Positions 8,485 to 17,852 of a stretch of DNA of 64,000 nt are shown piece after piece; position 1 is the stretch's first letter, and each line of letters opens with the position of its first letter. The position numbers and the translations under genes were made by a program. The stretch is from Burkholderiales bacterium (GTDB taxonomy: Bacteria; Pseudomonadota; Gammaproteobacteria; Burkholderiales; Casimicrobiaceae), in the NCBI GenBank assembly GCA_020851235.1, contig JADZDD010000004.1, positions 62,001 through 126,000 on the forward strand. Reading direction: 5' to 3'. The notes under the pieces are model-generated. The model was not told where the DNA came from and searched no databases. It saw only the letters and a program-made list of their open reading frames with translations.

Positions 8485-8708
8485 TCGCGCGCCGGCTTGA
8501 GCGCTGCGACCGCAAAGCCCGCGACGATGTTGAGGAGTCCGACGAGGGCGGCCACCGTGGCGCCCACGATGCGCAGGAGCGGGACGATCGCGTGCTCGAC
8601 CGGGGCGCCCCCCAACGGATCGCTCGGCCAGAGTGCGAGCGCGCCATAACAAAGCGCCGCTCCGCAGGCGACGATGAACAAACCCAGGAGGCGAATCCGC
8701 AGCGTCAT
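8481..8708 (-). CDS. Small two-helix membrane protein upstream of EamA transporter
   Basis: 75 residues: MTLRIRLLGLF, then two hydrophobic helices (about 5-27 and 43-68) joined by a Pro/Gly-rich loop. It has a short basic/acidic tail (KPARE). No named family is recognised. The 4-nt ATGA overlap with the EamA gene suggests the two proteins are made together, possibly as partner subunits, although classical EamA proteins work alone. Confidence 0.6.
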   Translation of the reverse strand: MTLRIRLLGLFIVACGAALCYGALALWPSDPLGGAPVEHAIVPLLRIVGATVAALVGLLNIVAGFAVAALKPARE

Positions 8709-8842
8709 CCCGCCACTTTACCCTTGCCTCCTCGTGGCGGCGTCCCGCGCGTGCAATCTCGTTGCCGCATGGCCGCGGCGCACGGATCGGTACGCGGCCC
8801 GGGGCGCGCTACAATGCGCGCCGCTCGCCGGAGGATCACGCG

Positions 8843-10414
8843 ATGAGTACCGCATCGAACCCGCACTGCTGCCGACGGTCGCGCCGGCAGGCGCCGCAAC
8901 GCGCGACGATTCCACCCTGCCCATCGCCCGCGCGGACGCCTTCCTTTTCCGGGCCTGGCCGCGTCGCTGCGGCGCTGTTGGCGAGCCTCGTGCTCGCGGC
9001 CTGCGCGAGTCGCCCGATCAATCCTCCGCTCTCGCACGTCGACCCGGCGCACGTCGAGGTGATCGGTCGTCCGTCACCCATCGCGGAAGACAACGACACG
9101 CTCGTCGTCCTCGCCTTCTCGGGGGGTGGCACACGCGCCGCCGCCTTCTCCTACGGCGTGCTCGAAACGCTGCGCGACATGGTGACGACGAGCCGCAGCG
9201 GCCGGCAGGTGCGCGTCCTCGATGCCGTCGACGTCATCACCGGCATCTCCGGCGGCAGCTTCACCGCACTCGCCTACGGTCTGTACGGGGAAAAGCTCTT
9301 CGACGTGTACGAGCACGCCTTCCTCAAGCGTGACGTGCAAGGTGAACTCATCGCACGGGCGCTCAACCCCTTCAACTGGGGAGCGCTGGCATCGCAAGGC
9401 TGGGGCCGCTCGGAGCTCGCGGCCAACTTCTACGACGAGATCCTCTTCAAGGGCGCGACCTATGGCGATCTCAAGAAAGACGGCCCGCGCATCCTGGTCT
9501 CCGCCACCGACTTGGCCGACGGCACGCGCGTCATGTTCAGCCAGGCGAACTTCGACGTCCTGTGTGCCGACCTTTCCAGCATGCGGCTTGCGCGTGCCGC
9601 AGCGGCGTCGTCGGCGGTCCCCGTGGTGCTCTCGGCCATCACCATCGACAACTACGGCGGCACCTGCGGCTTCGAGGAGCCGGCGTGGACGCGGCTCTTC
9701 CTCGATGGCCCCCATCTCCCGCGGCCGGCCGCACGGACCGTGAAGCGCCTCGAAGAGCTGCAGGCTTTCGCCGACCGCGACGCGCGCCCGTACCTGCATC
9801 TCGTCGACGGCGGCGTGTCCGACAACGTCGGCATGCGTGCCGTGCTCGACGTCATGTCGACCTTCGAGGCGCTGCACATCGCCGGCAAGAAGACGCCGTA
9901 CGACAGAGTGCGCAACATGTACGTCTTCGTCGTCAATTCGCTCGCAACCCCTCCCAACGACTGGGACAGGCATGAGAGCCCGCCGGGCATCCTCGACGTT
10001 CTCCTGAAGGCGACCGGAACGCCGATCGACCGGTACTCGTACGACACCGTGGAGACGCTCAGGGACATCCAGTCCCGCTGGGCGATGCTGCGCGACGTGC
10101 GCGCCGCCATCGCGCCGTATCCCGATCTCGCGGCCAAGCTGCAAGGCGTGATGCGCGCGCCCAACATCGTCATCCACGTCATCGACGTCTCGTTCGCAGC
10201 GGTGCCCGACCCGGCCGAGCGGGCCTACCTCAATACGTTGCCGACTTCCTTCGCCTTGAGCGACGAAGCGGTCGATCGTCTGCGCGTCGCCGCCAAGGAT
10301 GCGATTCTCGCCTCGCCGGAGGTCAAGCGCGCCATCGTCCAGAACGGCCTGCACATGACCGGACCCGGACCCCGCGTCGGTCCCCGCAATACGGCATCGC
10401 AAGCGGCGCAATGA
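8843..10414 (+). CDS. Patatin-like phospholipase lipoprotein
   Basis: 523 residues. The basic N-terminus and hydrophobic segment end in the lipobox LVLAAC, so the protein is probably anchored in the outer or inner membrane. The patatin domain shows the oxyanion loop SGGGTRAAAFSYG, the nucleophile elbow GISGG (Ser136), and the second half of the Ser-Asp dyad in VDGGVSDN (Asp322). This predicts acyl hydrolase activity on phospholipids or lysolipids. The ATG at 8843 has GGAGG eight nt upstream. About 200 residues after the dyad form an extra C-terminal region without a recognisable domain. It appears to be a single-gene unit. Confidence 0.88.
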   Translation: MSTASNPHCCRRSRRQAPQRATIPPCPSPARTPSFSGPGRVAAALLASLVLAACASRPINPPLSHVDPAHVEVIGRPSPIAEDNDTLVVLAFSGGGTRAAAFSYGVLETLRDMVTTSRSGRQVRVLDAVDVITGISGGSFTALAYGLYGEKLFDVYEHAFLKRDVQGELIARALNPFNWGALASQGWGRSELAANFYDEILFKGATYGDLKKDGPRILVSATDLADGTRVMFSQANFDVLCADLSSMRLARAAAASSAVPVVLSAITIDNYGGTCGFEEPAWTRLFLDGPHLPRPAARTVKRLEELQAFADRDARPYLHLVDGGVSDNVGMRAVLDVMSTFEALHIAGKKTPYDRVRNMYVFVVNSLATPPNDWDRHESPPGILDVLLKATGTPIDRYSYDTVETLRDIQSRWAMLRDVRAAIAPYPDLAAKLQGVMRAPNIVIHVIDVSFAAVPDPAERAYLNTLPTSFALSDEAVDRLRVAAKDAILASPEVKRAIVQNGLHMTGPGPRVGPRNTASQAAQ

Positions 10415-10497
10415 GGGCGCGATCTGCATCCACCGCGCGAGGCCTGGCGCCGGATGCTCTATCCTTATTGGTTTCCCACGTTTGGTGAGGATTGGCC

Positions 10498-11385
10498 ATG
10501 AATGCACAACAAGCCACGAAGATGACGTCCGGCAAGGGCTTCATCGCCGCACTCGACCAGTCGGGTGGCAGCACGCCCAAGGCGCTCTCGCTGTATGGAA
10601 TCAAGCCCGAAAGCTATTCCGGCGAGGCGCAGATGTTCGATCTCGTCCACGCGATGCGCACACGGATCGTGACGAGCCCCGCCTTCACCGGTGAGCGCAT
10701 CGTCGGCGCGATCCTCTTCGAGCAGACGATGGACCGTGACGTCGCAGGGCGCAGCACCGCGGACTACCTGTGGAACGTGAAGCAGGTCGTCCCGTTCCTC
10801 AAGGTCGACAAGGGGCTCGCCGACGAGGCCGACGGCGTGCAACTCATGAAACCGATGCCCGGGCTCGCGGCGCTCCTCGCGCGCGCCAAGGCCAAGGGCA
10901 TCTTCGGCACCAAGATGCGCTCGGTCGTCAAGCGCGCCAACGCGGCGGGGATCGGCGCCGTGGTCGACCAGCAGTTCGCGCTTGCCCACGAGATCCTGGC
11001 CACCGACCTCGTGCCGATCGTCGAACCCGAGGTCGACATCAAGGCGCCCGACAAGGCCGCCGCGGAGGATCTGCTCAAGCCGGCGCTGCGCAAGCACCTC
11101 GACGCGCTGCCCGCGGGGCGGAAGGTCATGCTGAAGCTGACGCTGCCATCGGTGGACGGCTTCTACGCCGATCTCGTCCGGCATCCGAACGTGATGCGGG
11201 TCGTCGCACTCTCCGGCGGCTATTCGCGCGAGCAGGCAAACGCCCTCCTCGCCCGCAACCCCGGCGTGATCGCAAGCTTCTCGCGCGCGCTCACCGAGGG
11301 CCTCACGGCCCAGCAGACCGACGACGAATTCAACGCGACGCTCGACGCGGCCATCGGCAGCATCTACGCCGCATCGATCACGTAA
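10498..11385 (+). CDS. Class I fructose-bisphosphate aldolase
   Basis: 295 residues. It cleaves fructose 1,6-bisphosphate to glyceraldehyde 3-phosphate and dihydroxyacetone phosphate through a Schiff base. Recognisable blocks are [28 protein letters not shown] and FLKVDKG. VEPEVDI follows, then KLTLPS with the Schiff-base Lys, then [10 protein letters not shown], as in the bacterial class I enzymes. Length is normal. ATG 10498 is preferred over the in-frame TTG at 10492, since GAGG precedes it. No glycolytic neighbours are present. The gene stands alone between the patatin gene and a convergent hydrolase gene. Confidence 0.9.
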   Translation: MNAQQATKMTSGKGFIAALDQSGGSTPKALSLYGIKPESYSGEAQMFDLVHAMRTRIVTSPAFTGERIVGAILFEQTMDRDVAGRSTADYLWNVKQVVPFLKVDKGLADEADGVQLMKPMPGLAALLARAKAKGIFGTKMRSVVKRANAAGIGAVVDQQFALAHEILATDLVPIVEPEVDIKAPDKAAAEDLLKPALRKHLDALPAGRKVMLKLTLPSVDGFYADLVRHPNVMRVVALSGGYSREQANALLARNPGVIASFSRALTEGLTAQQTDDEFNATLDAAIGSIYAASIT

Positions 11386-11391
11386 GCGGCA

Positions 11392-13470
11392 TCAGCGCGC
11401 AAGCGGCCCGCCGCGCAGACGGTCGAGGCGCTGGCGGAGCGCGCGCTTTTGCGGCGCTGGTCGCGCGAACCCCACGTCGGCTGCCGCAGTCGCACCGGGA
11501 AGCGCGCTCGTCGCAGGCCTCGGCGCGGCCGCTGCGGACATCGTCGCTCCCAGCACGCGCGCCAGGGTGGCGCGCACCGTGGCCACATCGTCGTCGAAGG
11601 CGCCGTGCCGGCGGGCGCGCGAGGCGTCCGCCGAGCCGATCGGTTGCGCATTCGGCGCGACGATCCATTGCGCGTTCGTGCCGGCACGAAACAGCGCCGC
11701 GAGCCGCGGATCCGCCATCACCGACCTTTGCAGGCCGACGAGCGGCTCACCCTCGGGGTGGATGAGCGGGATGCGAACCGTCGCCTCGAACGCATTCGAC
11801 ACGAGGTAGAGCAGCGACTTGTGATAGATGCCGGCGCAATCGTCGTCGCGCTCGACGTCGTCGCCCAGCGTGAAGAGCGTGAAGCGCGCGATCGCCGACA
11901 GTGCCGGCAGCCACGTCGCCGCGAAGGTTCCCGTGTTGATGGCGGGTGCCCACAGCGTCGCCGACTCGATCGGCCGGGCGAAACCCCGCTGCCCGGCGAG
12001 CGGACCCGCCGCGATCTTCGCGCCGCCCGTCCAAAGCTGCACGAGCGGCGCGAGGAAGATGCTCCCCGCGCTGTGCCCGACGACGTGCAGTTCGAACGGA
12101 TAGCCGGCCTGTGCGAGTTCCTGCAGCACGAGGCGCGCACCGCCGTCGGGGTGCGTCGTCGCGCCGAATGCGTTCTCCTTCATCTCGTCCCACATGAGCT
12201 TGCCGCCCAGCGCCCGCGCCAAGGGTTCGAGCGCGTCGTCGAGGCGATCGAGCATGAAATCCTTGGAGGCGTCGAGCGCACCCTCGGAACGGCGGCGGCC
12301 CGCGGCGTCCGACAGGATGTCGGTCAGCGTCGACCACACGTCGGAGTGCCACACGAATGCGAGCGGATAGCACTGCACGGGGAGCATCGTCTTGCGATAT
12401 TCGGCCACGCGCGCCAGCGCCTCCGCCTCGCCGACGAGCCCGCCATGCGCGTAGAGCACGATGCGCGTGCGCGCCCAGCCCGCGGTGATGCGCGGGATGT
12501 CGTGGTGGATGATCTCGCGCACGAGCCCGGGAGTGGTTCCGACGTTGCCGCGCGGATCGAGCCGGCCGTCGTTGCCGATGCTGATCACGTGCGGACGGAT
12601 CTCGTTGTAGAGGTATGACTTCGCCTGCACCGTGCCGGCGAACACGCGCGACGACGTCGAGACCCGATTCGGCAGTTCGATCGGTACCGCGAGGCGCGCG
12701 ACCCACGCGTCGGTCCCGTTGGCGAGCCAGTCCTCGTACGACAGGTGACCGAAGCCACCGGCACCCCACGCGGGACCCCACGAGTTGTGCACCCAAAATC
12801 CCTGCCGGTCGTAGCCCACGAGCGCAAAGGCATGCCCTCCCGTCGTGCCGTCGTGCCGGGTGATGCGGCCGTTCGATGCGACCGCGTCCCAACCCGCGTG
12901 GACGCTCGCGCTCGCGAAGAGCGTGCCGACCTCGGCGAGCGCGGCGTGCATCGCGACGAGGTCGCGATGATTCACGCGGAAGTACGCACCGAGCGGACGG
13001 CGGGCAGCGTCGTTGACGCGGGACTCCGAGAGCGTGGCGTCGCCACCCTCACCCCACAGCTCCCGCGTGCACACGCCGTGCTTGTGCCAGCCCTTCATCG
13101 CACCGCGGCAGCTCGACCCCTCGTAGCTCTCGCCGGCCCACTCGTCGTACCGCCTCGCCATCGCGTAGAGCATGTACGGGCTCACGGACTGCGTGTCCGG
13201 GTCGACCGCGCGCGTGCGCAGGAGGTAGTGCACGACGGCGGCAAGACCAAAGCCCGTGCACGCGCCATCGCGCCCCTGATCGAGGATCGGCACCCGAACC
13301 GCCCGATACCGCGCGAGTGGGCGCTCGGGCGGCACCTCGACCAGCGTGGGAACGTACATGCGATCGCGGAAATCGAGCGTGTCCGGCCGTGCATCGAGCA
13401 CCCGTGCGATCGGTGCGGCGCGCTTGCCCGCCCGCGTGCGGCGAGCAACCTTCCTCGGTGGCGTGTTCAT
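11392..13470 (-). CDS. Papain-like (C1) peptidase fused to an alpha/beta-hydrolase domain
   Basis: 692 residues with two catalytic modules. Residues about 55-265 are a papain-fold peptidase with Cys71 in DQGRDGACTGFG, His213 in TGGHAFALVGYD and Asn229 in VHNSWG. The second half (about 320-640) is a serine hydrolase: VLYAHGGLVGE gives the oxyanion-side segment and VVGHSAGS holds Ser467. A small tail follows. There is no signal peptide, and the N-terminus is Arg/Lys-rich. AAGGAGG lies upstream of the ATG, giving a strong start. No obvious operon partner is present. It might process peptides and esters jointly or act as a toxin-like or defence effector, but function is not known. Confidence 0.8.
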   Translation of the reverse strand: MNTPPRKVARRTRAGKRAAPIARVLDARPDTLDFRDRMYVPTLVEVPPERPLARYRAVRVPILDQGRDGACTGFGLAAVVHYLLRTRAVDPDTQSVSPYMLYAMARRYDEWAGESYEGSSCRGAMKGWHKHGVCTRELWGEGGDATLSESRVNDAARRPLGAYFRVNHRDLVAMHAALAEVGTLFASASVHAGWDAVASNGRITRHDGTTGGHAFALVGYDRQGFWVHNSWGPAWGAGGFGHLSYEDWLANGTDAWVARLAVPIELPNRVSTSSRVFAGTVQAKSYLYNEIRPHVISIGNDGRLDPRGNVGTTPGLVREIIHHDIPRITAGWARTRIVLYAHGGLVGEAEALARVAEYRKTMLPVQCYPLAFVWHSDVWSTLTDILSDAAGRRRSEGALDASKDFMLDRLDDALEPLARALGGKLMWDEMKENAFGATTHPDGGARLVLQELAQAGYPFELHVVGHSAGSIFLAPLVQLWTGGAKIAAGPLAGQRGFARPIESATLWAPAINTGTFAATWLPALSAIARFTLFTLGDDVERDDDCAGIYHKSLLYLVSNAFEATVRIPLIHPEGEPLVGLQRSVMADPRLAALFRAGTNAQWIVAPNAQPIGSADASRARRHGAFDDDVATVRATLARVLGATMSAAAAPRPATSALPGATAAADVGFARPAPQKRALRQRLDRLRGGPLAR

Positions 13471-13524
13471 CGGCTTGCCTCCTTCGCCTGTCGCGTGTCG
13501 TCACGTCCTCCGTGCGAGCGGCGG

Positions 13525-14379
13525 CTAGGACGCAAGGAACAACGCGGGATCGACCATCGCACGGTTGAGCGTGACGCCCCAGTGCAGATGCGGGCCCGTC
13601 ACGCGTCCCGTGGCGCCGACGCGGCCCAGCGTGTCGCCGGTCGCAAGGCGCGCACCGGGTTCGACGTCGATCGCGGACAGGTGGCAGTACATCGTGACGA
13701 GCCCCTGGCCGTGATCGACGATCACCGTGCCGCCGTTGAAGAAGTAGTCACCGGTCGCCACGACGCGCCCACCGAGGGGCGCTGCGATCGGCGTGCCGGT
13801 GGCCGCGGCGATGTCCATCCCCGTGTGCGGCGCGCGCGGCTGGCCATTGAAGACGCGTCGCATCCCGAACGAGCTCGATCGCGGCCCGGCCACCGGCGCC
13901 TGCAGGCGCAGCGTCGCCGGCGGCGTGGAGCTGAACGTGGCGAGCGCGGCCTGGATGAGCGGTCGCTCGCGCTCGACGCGCGCGAGGTCCGCACGGGAGA
14001 GTTCGACCATGGCCGGTGCCACGCGGAGCTTCTGCTCCACGTAACGCTTGGGTGCGATCGTCAGCGCAACCGAAGTCCGCGCGCCACCGGCACGCGACAC
14101 GACGAGCTCGATGCGGCCCGGTCGCGTCGAAAGCGGGATGCCGACCACCGCAAGCCAGCCGGAAGCGTGCGCGCGAACCATCACCGCCGCCTCCCCCAGT
14201 GTCACCGCGGGGGCGTGGGCGACCGGCGCCTCGAGCGGGACCCGCGCCACACCGCCGGGAACGAGACTCTGCCGCGGCAGGACCGAAGCGGCCGCCGCCG
14301 CGTCGCCTGCCGCCCGCGCCCGGGGCGTGACGACGAGCCCGGCGAGCGCGATGGCGCACTGGCGGCGAAGGTGATTCAT
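13525..14379 (-). CDS. M23 family metallopeptidase (LytM-like), exported
   Basis: 284 residues from the ATG at 14379. The N-terminus (MNHLRRQCAIALAGLVV...ARA) looks like a signal peptide. The C-terminal half is an M23/LytM domain with HTGMDIAA (zinc ligands H-x3-D), VDHGQGLVTMYCHLS, and HLHWG (the HxH ligand pair). All metal ligands appear intact, so peptidoglycan endopeptidase activity is expected. The N-terminal half looks like a beta-sandwich domain. It is transcribed divergently from the acetylglutamate-kinase-like gene 92 nt away. Confidence 0.88.
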   Translation of the reverse strand: MNHLRRQCAIALAGLVVTPRARAAGDAAAAASVLPRQSLVPGGVARVPLEAPVAHAPAVTLGEAAVMVRAHASGWLAVVGIPLSTRPGRIELVVSRAGGARTSVALTIAPKRYVEQKLRVAPAMVELSRADLARVERERPLIQAALATFSSTPPATLRLQAPVAGPRSSSFGMRRVFNGQPRAPHTGMDIAAATGTPIAAPLGGRVVATGDYFFNGGTVIVDHGQGLVTMYCHLSAIDVEPGARLATGDTLGRVGATGRVTGPHLHWGVTLNRAMVDPALFLAS

Positions 14380-14471
14380 GGCGACGGTGGGCACGCGGTG
14401 GCGCCTGGATCTTACGCCAGCGCGCGCAGCGCCGACATGGCGCCCGGGGGCGCGCATGCTCTAATAGCGCC

Positions 14472-15383
14472 ATGACCCCCTCGCAGAAAGCCGGCATCCT
14501 CGCCGAAGCGCTCCCGTACCTGCGCGCCTTCCACGGCACGACGATCGTCGTCCGCTTCGGCGGCGAGGCGATGGCCGATGCCCGGCTCAAGGCAGGATTC
14601 GCCCGCGACGTCGCGCTCTTGCGCCTCGTCGGCATGAAGCCCGTCGTCGTTCACGGCGGCGGCTGGGGTATCGACCGGCTCCTCGACCAGATGGGGATGC
14701 CCGCCCGACGCTACCGCGGGCACCGCATCACCGACGAGCGCACGCTCAACGTGGTCGAGATGGCGTTGTCGGAGCTCAACCAGGACCTCACCTCGCTCAT
14801 CAATCGCGAGGGTGGACGCGCCGTCGGCGTCGACGGCCACGACGGCGCGTGCATCGCCGCGCGCCCGCTCGTGCTCGGCAGCGACGATGCCGATGCTCCG
14901 GAGCTCGGTTTCGTCGGTGAAGTCGAGGCGATCGACCCCGCGTACATCGACCTTCTCCTCACGCGCGGCTTCGTCCCCGTCGTGATCCCGATCGGCGTGG
15001 GCCGCGACGGGGCGACGTATCACATCAACTCGGACCTCCTCGCCGGGCAACTCGCGCGCGCACTGGCCGCGGAGAAGCTCGTGCTGATGACCAACACCGA
15101 CGGCGTCGTCGATCGCACGGGTCGTGTTGCGCCGATCCTCACGGCAGCGCAGGCCGAGGCGCTGTTGCGCGAAGGTGTCGTCCATGGCGGCATGGTGCCG
15201 CGCGTGCGGGCTGCGCTCCAGGCGATCGCCCAGGGCGTGCGCTCGGTCCACATCATCGACGGCTCCGTCCCGAGCGCCCTGCTCCTCGAGGTCCTCACCG
15301 CCGAGGGCGTGGGGACCGCGCTTCGCAGCGACGCCGCACCCAATTTCTTCGCAGCGAGCCGCGCCTACCTCCTCGCAACCTGA
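14472..15383 (+). CDS. Divergent acetylglutamate kinase-like protein (amino-acid kinase family)
   Basis: 303 residues of the ArgB fold. VVVHGGGWGIDRLL, the GHRITDERTLNVVEM segment, HINSDLLAGQLA and NTDGVVDRTG followed by GGMVPRVRAAL match the NAG-kinase layout. Key positions differ from canonical ArgB. The first catalytic lysine (KYGGNAM in ArgB) is Arg28 in VVRFGGEAM. The second (GMIPK) is Arg244 in GMVPR. HGGGPQ is changed to HGGGWG and the GxVN motif to SELN. These changes may mean a different substrate or a non-catalytic role, so I do not assign argB. The RNase II-like gene follows 56 nt downstream on the same strand. Confidence 0.75.
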   Translation: MTPSQKAGILAEALPYLRAFHGTTIVVRFGGEAMADARLKAGFARDVALLRLVGMKPVVVHGGGWGIDRLLDQMGMPARRYRGHRITDERTLNVVEMALSELNQDLTSLINREGGRAVGVDGHDGACIAARPLVLGSDDADAPELGFVGEVEAIDPAYIDLLLTRGFVPVVIPIGVGRDGATYHINSDLLAGQLARALAAEKLVLMTNTDGVVDRTGRVAPILTAAQAEALLREGVVHGGMVPRVRAALQAIAQGVRSVHIIDGSVPSALLLEVLTAEGVGTALRSDAAPNFFAASRAYLLAT

Positions 15384-15439
15384 TCGACGCGGGCAGCCCG
15401 CCTACAATGGCGGCCGGTCCTGCCCTTGCTCCCGCCCCC

Positions 15440-16915
15440 ATGTCGACCTCCGCCCGCCGCTTTCGCGGTGATACGCGCCTGTCGCGCATCGCGCATCAGG
15501 TGATGCGCGACCGTGGACTCCTCCCGACGTATTCGGCCGACGTCATGGCCGAGGTGACGGCACTGAACACGCCCGCCACCACGTCGCCACTCGAGCTCCG
15601 GGACCTGCGCGAGCTCCTCTGGGCGTCGATCGACAACGATGATTCGCGCGACCTCGACCAGCTCTCGGTGGCAGGCTCGCGCGAAGGCGGCCTCGACACG
15701 ATCTACGTCGCCGTGGCCGACGTCGACGCGCTGGTCAAGCGCGGCTCGGCGATCGACGCCCACGCCGCCACCAACACGACGTCGGTGTACACCGCCGCCG
15801 AGATCTTCCCCATGCTCCCGGAGAAGCTCTCGACGAACTTGACCTCGCTCAATCCGGACAGCGACCGGCTCGCCATCGTGGTCGAGATGGCCGTCGACGG
15901 TGACGGCGAGGTGCAGCGCTCGGCAATCTACGCGGCACAGGTGCGCAACCGCGCGAAGCTCGCGTACAACGGCGTCGCCGCGTGGCTTGCCGGTGGACCG
16001 GCGCCCCCGGCGCTCGCGGTCCTCCCCGGCCTCGACGAGCAGTTGCGCCGGCAGGACCGCGTCGCGCAGGCACTCAAGCGGCGACGCGCCGAGCGCGGCG
16101 CGCTCGAACTCGACACGCTCGAGTCACGCCCGATCATCTACGACGGCGTGCTGGCCGACCTCGCCCCCGATGCATCGAACCGCGCGAAGGAGATCATCGA
16201 GGACTTCATGGTGGCCGCCAACGGCGTCGTCGCGACCTACCTCGCCGGCAAGGGGATCGCCTCGCTGCGCCGCGTGCTGCGCGTCCCGCAGCGCTGGGAC
16301 CGGATCGTCGCGCTCGCCGGGCAATACGGCGGCACGCTGCCTGCGGCTCCCGACGCGGTGCCGCTGCTCGCCTTCCTGCGTGAACGGCGGCGCGCCGATC
16401 CGACGCGCTTTGCCGATCTCTCCCTCGCGGTGGTGAAGCTCCTCGGCGCCGGCCAGTACGCGCTCGACGTCCCGGGTCAACCCGGCCCGGGCCACTTCGC
16501 GCTGGCCGTCTCCGAATACACGCATTCGACCGCGCCGAACCGCCGCTACCCCGACCTCATCACGCAGCGCATCCTCAAGGCGGCGCTCGGCCGCGCCGCG
16601 CAGCCGTACTCGCGGGTCGAACTCGATCGCCTCGCCACGCACTGCACGATCCAGCAACACAACGCCGAGAAGATCGAGCGTCGGGTCGCCAAATCGGCGG
16701 CGGCGTACATCCTCTCCTCCCGCGTCGGAGCGACGTTCCCGGGGATCGTCACCGGTGCCTCGGACAAGGGCACGTGGGTGCGCATCAGCAAGCCGACGAC
16801 CGAAGGCCGCGTGATACGCGGAGCGCGAGGCCTCGACGTGGGCGACCGCGTCGTCGTGAAGCTCGTCGACACCGACGTCGAGCGTGGTTTCATCGACTTC
16901 GCGGTCACGGGATAG
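15440..16915 (+). CDS. RNB-domain (RNase II/R family) ribonuclease
   Basis: 491 residues, shorter than RNase II/R, with no cold-shock domains at the N-terminus. The RNB domain shows IDNDDSRDLDQL (the Mg-binding acidic cluster, with the last Asp of the usual DFDDA replaced by Gln). ADVDALV follows, then LLGAGQYAL and the substrate-channel motif EYTHSTAPNRRYPDLI. The C-terminus (about 425-491, FPGIVTGASDKGTWVRI) is an S1-like RNA-binding fold. It should degrade RNA 3' to 5'. ATG 15440 is chosen over the ORF start since homology begins there. The LOG gene starts 5 nt after the stop, so the two are co-transcribed. Confidence 0.85.
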   Translation: MSTSARRFRGDTRLSRIAHQVMRDRGLLPTYSADVMAEVTALNTPATTSPLELRDLRELLWASIDNDDSRDLDQLSVAGSREGGLDTIYVAVADVDALVKRGSAIDAHAATNTTSVYTAAEIFPMLPEKLSTNLTSLNPDSDRLAIVVEMAVDGDGEVQRSAIYAAQVRNRAKLAYNGVAAWLAGGPAPPALAVLPGLDEQLRRQDRVAQALKRRRAERGALELDTLESRPIIYDGVLADLAPDASNRAKEIIEDFMVAANGVVATYLAGKGIASLRRVLRVPQRWDRIVALAGQYGGTLPAAPDAVPLLAFLRERRRADPTRFADLSLAVVKLLGAGQYALDVPGQPGPGHFALAVSEYTHSTAPNRRYPDLITQRILKAALGRAAQPYSRVELDRLATHCTIQQHNAEKIERRVAKSAAAYILSSRVGATFPGIVTGASDKGTWVRISKPTTEGRVIRGARGLDVGDRVVVKLVDTDVERGFIDFAVTG

Positions 16916-16919
16916 ACCC

Positions 16920-17687
16920 ATGGACGCCGACGCCACCCCGCGCACTCCACTTGCGTATCGCAACGCATCGTTTCTCGACAGCGACGATGCCCGACCGCTG
17001 CGCATCCTTTCCGAGTACCTGCAGCCGCTGCAGGCGTTCCGTCGCGAGCGCGTGTGCGGCACGATCGTCTTCTTCGGCTCGGCGCGCATCGCGCCCAACG
17101 GCGCGCTCGCCCGCTACTACGCGGAAGCGCGCGAACTCGCGCGGCTCGTCACCTTGTGGTCGGCGGGGCTCTCACCCGAGGTGTGTCACTGCGTCGTGTG
17201 CACGGGTGGGGGCGGCGGCATCATGGAAGCCGCCAACCGCGGTGCGGCGGACGCCGGTGGCAAGTCGATCGGTCTCAACATCGGCCTGCCGCACGAGCAG
17301 CAACCCAATCCGTACATCACGCCGTCGCTCGCCTTCGAGTTTCGCTACTTCTTCATGCGCAAGCTCTGGTTCGCGCATCTCGCGCGGGCGCTGGTCGTCT
17401 TTCCCGGCGGCTTCGGCACGCTCGACGAGTTGACCGAGGTCTTGACGCTCATGCAAACGGAGAAGCTCGGGCGCCGCATTCCGATCGTCATGTACGGCAC
17501 GTCGTACTGGAACGAGGTCATCGACTTCAAGGCACTCGTGCGCCACGAGACGATCGACCGCGCCGATCTCGACCTTTTCGCGTACGCCGACGACCCGGCG
17601 ACGGCGCTCGCCCTGATGCAGCGTGGGATCGCGCCCTGCGCCCCGACCGGCTTGCCCGAACTCGCACCCTCGCGCTTCACGGTGTAA
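16920..17687 (+). CDS. LOG family protein (lysine-decarboxylase-like, nucleotide N-ribosidase fold)
   Basis: 255 residues. A Rossmann-like core with CTGGGGGIMEAANRGA (the GGGxGxME-type phosphate loop) is followed by VVFPGGFGTLDELTEVLTLMQ. PGGxGTxxE is the catalytic signature of LOG phosphoribohydrolases, which release cytokinin-like bases from nucleotide monophosphates or act on general purine/pyrimidine nucleotides. The ATG lies 5 nt after the RNase gene, giving a two-gene unit with a shared nucleotide/RNA-turnover theme. A GC-rich hairpin follows the stop. Confidence 0.87.
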   Translation: MDADATPRTPLAYRNASFLDSDDARPLRILSEYLQPLQAFRRERVCGTIVFFGSARIAPNGALARYYAEARELARLVTLWSAGLSPEVCHCVVCTGGGGGIMEAANRGAADAGGKSIGLNIGLPHEQQPNPYITPSLAFEFRYFFMRKLWFAHLARALVVFPGGFGTLDELTEVLTLMQTEKLGRRIPIVMYGTSYWNEVIDFKALVRHETIDRADLDLFAYADDPATALALMQRGIAPCAPTGLPELAPSRFTV

Positions 17688-17693
17688 GCCGCC

Positions 17694-17722
17694 GCGGCCG
17701 CCCCGCAGAAGGGGCCGGCCGC
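17694..17722 (+). terminator. GC-rich hairpin after the LOG gene
   Basis: GCGGCCG-CCCC, loop GCAGAA, GGGG-CCGGCCGC forms a long stem with one bulge directly after the LOG stop at 17687. No T-tract follows, so it is a candidate terminator or RNA-stabilising stem rather than a proven intrinsic terminator. Confidence 0.35.
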
Positions 17723-17852
17723 CCGGGCTGGCCGCCACCTCCGTCGTCATCCCTCGGCCGTCCGCGACACCCCGCGGCACGTCGCCGCATCCCCCACCCC
17801 CTCGCGGGAAGAGGCGCGGCGCCGCCGCGTGACCAGGGCCGCATCCCGAGGC

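Noticed and set aside
14472-15383. Straight argB assignment
   Set aside because: Both catalytic lysines and several substrate motifs are altered, so the symbol is withheld.
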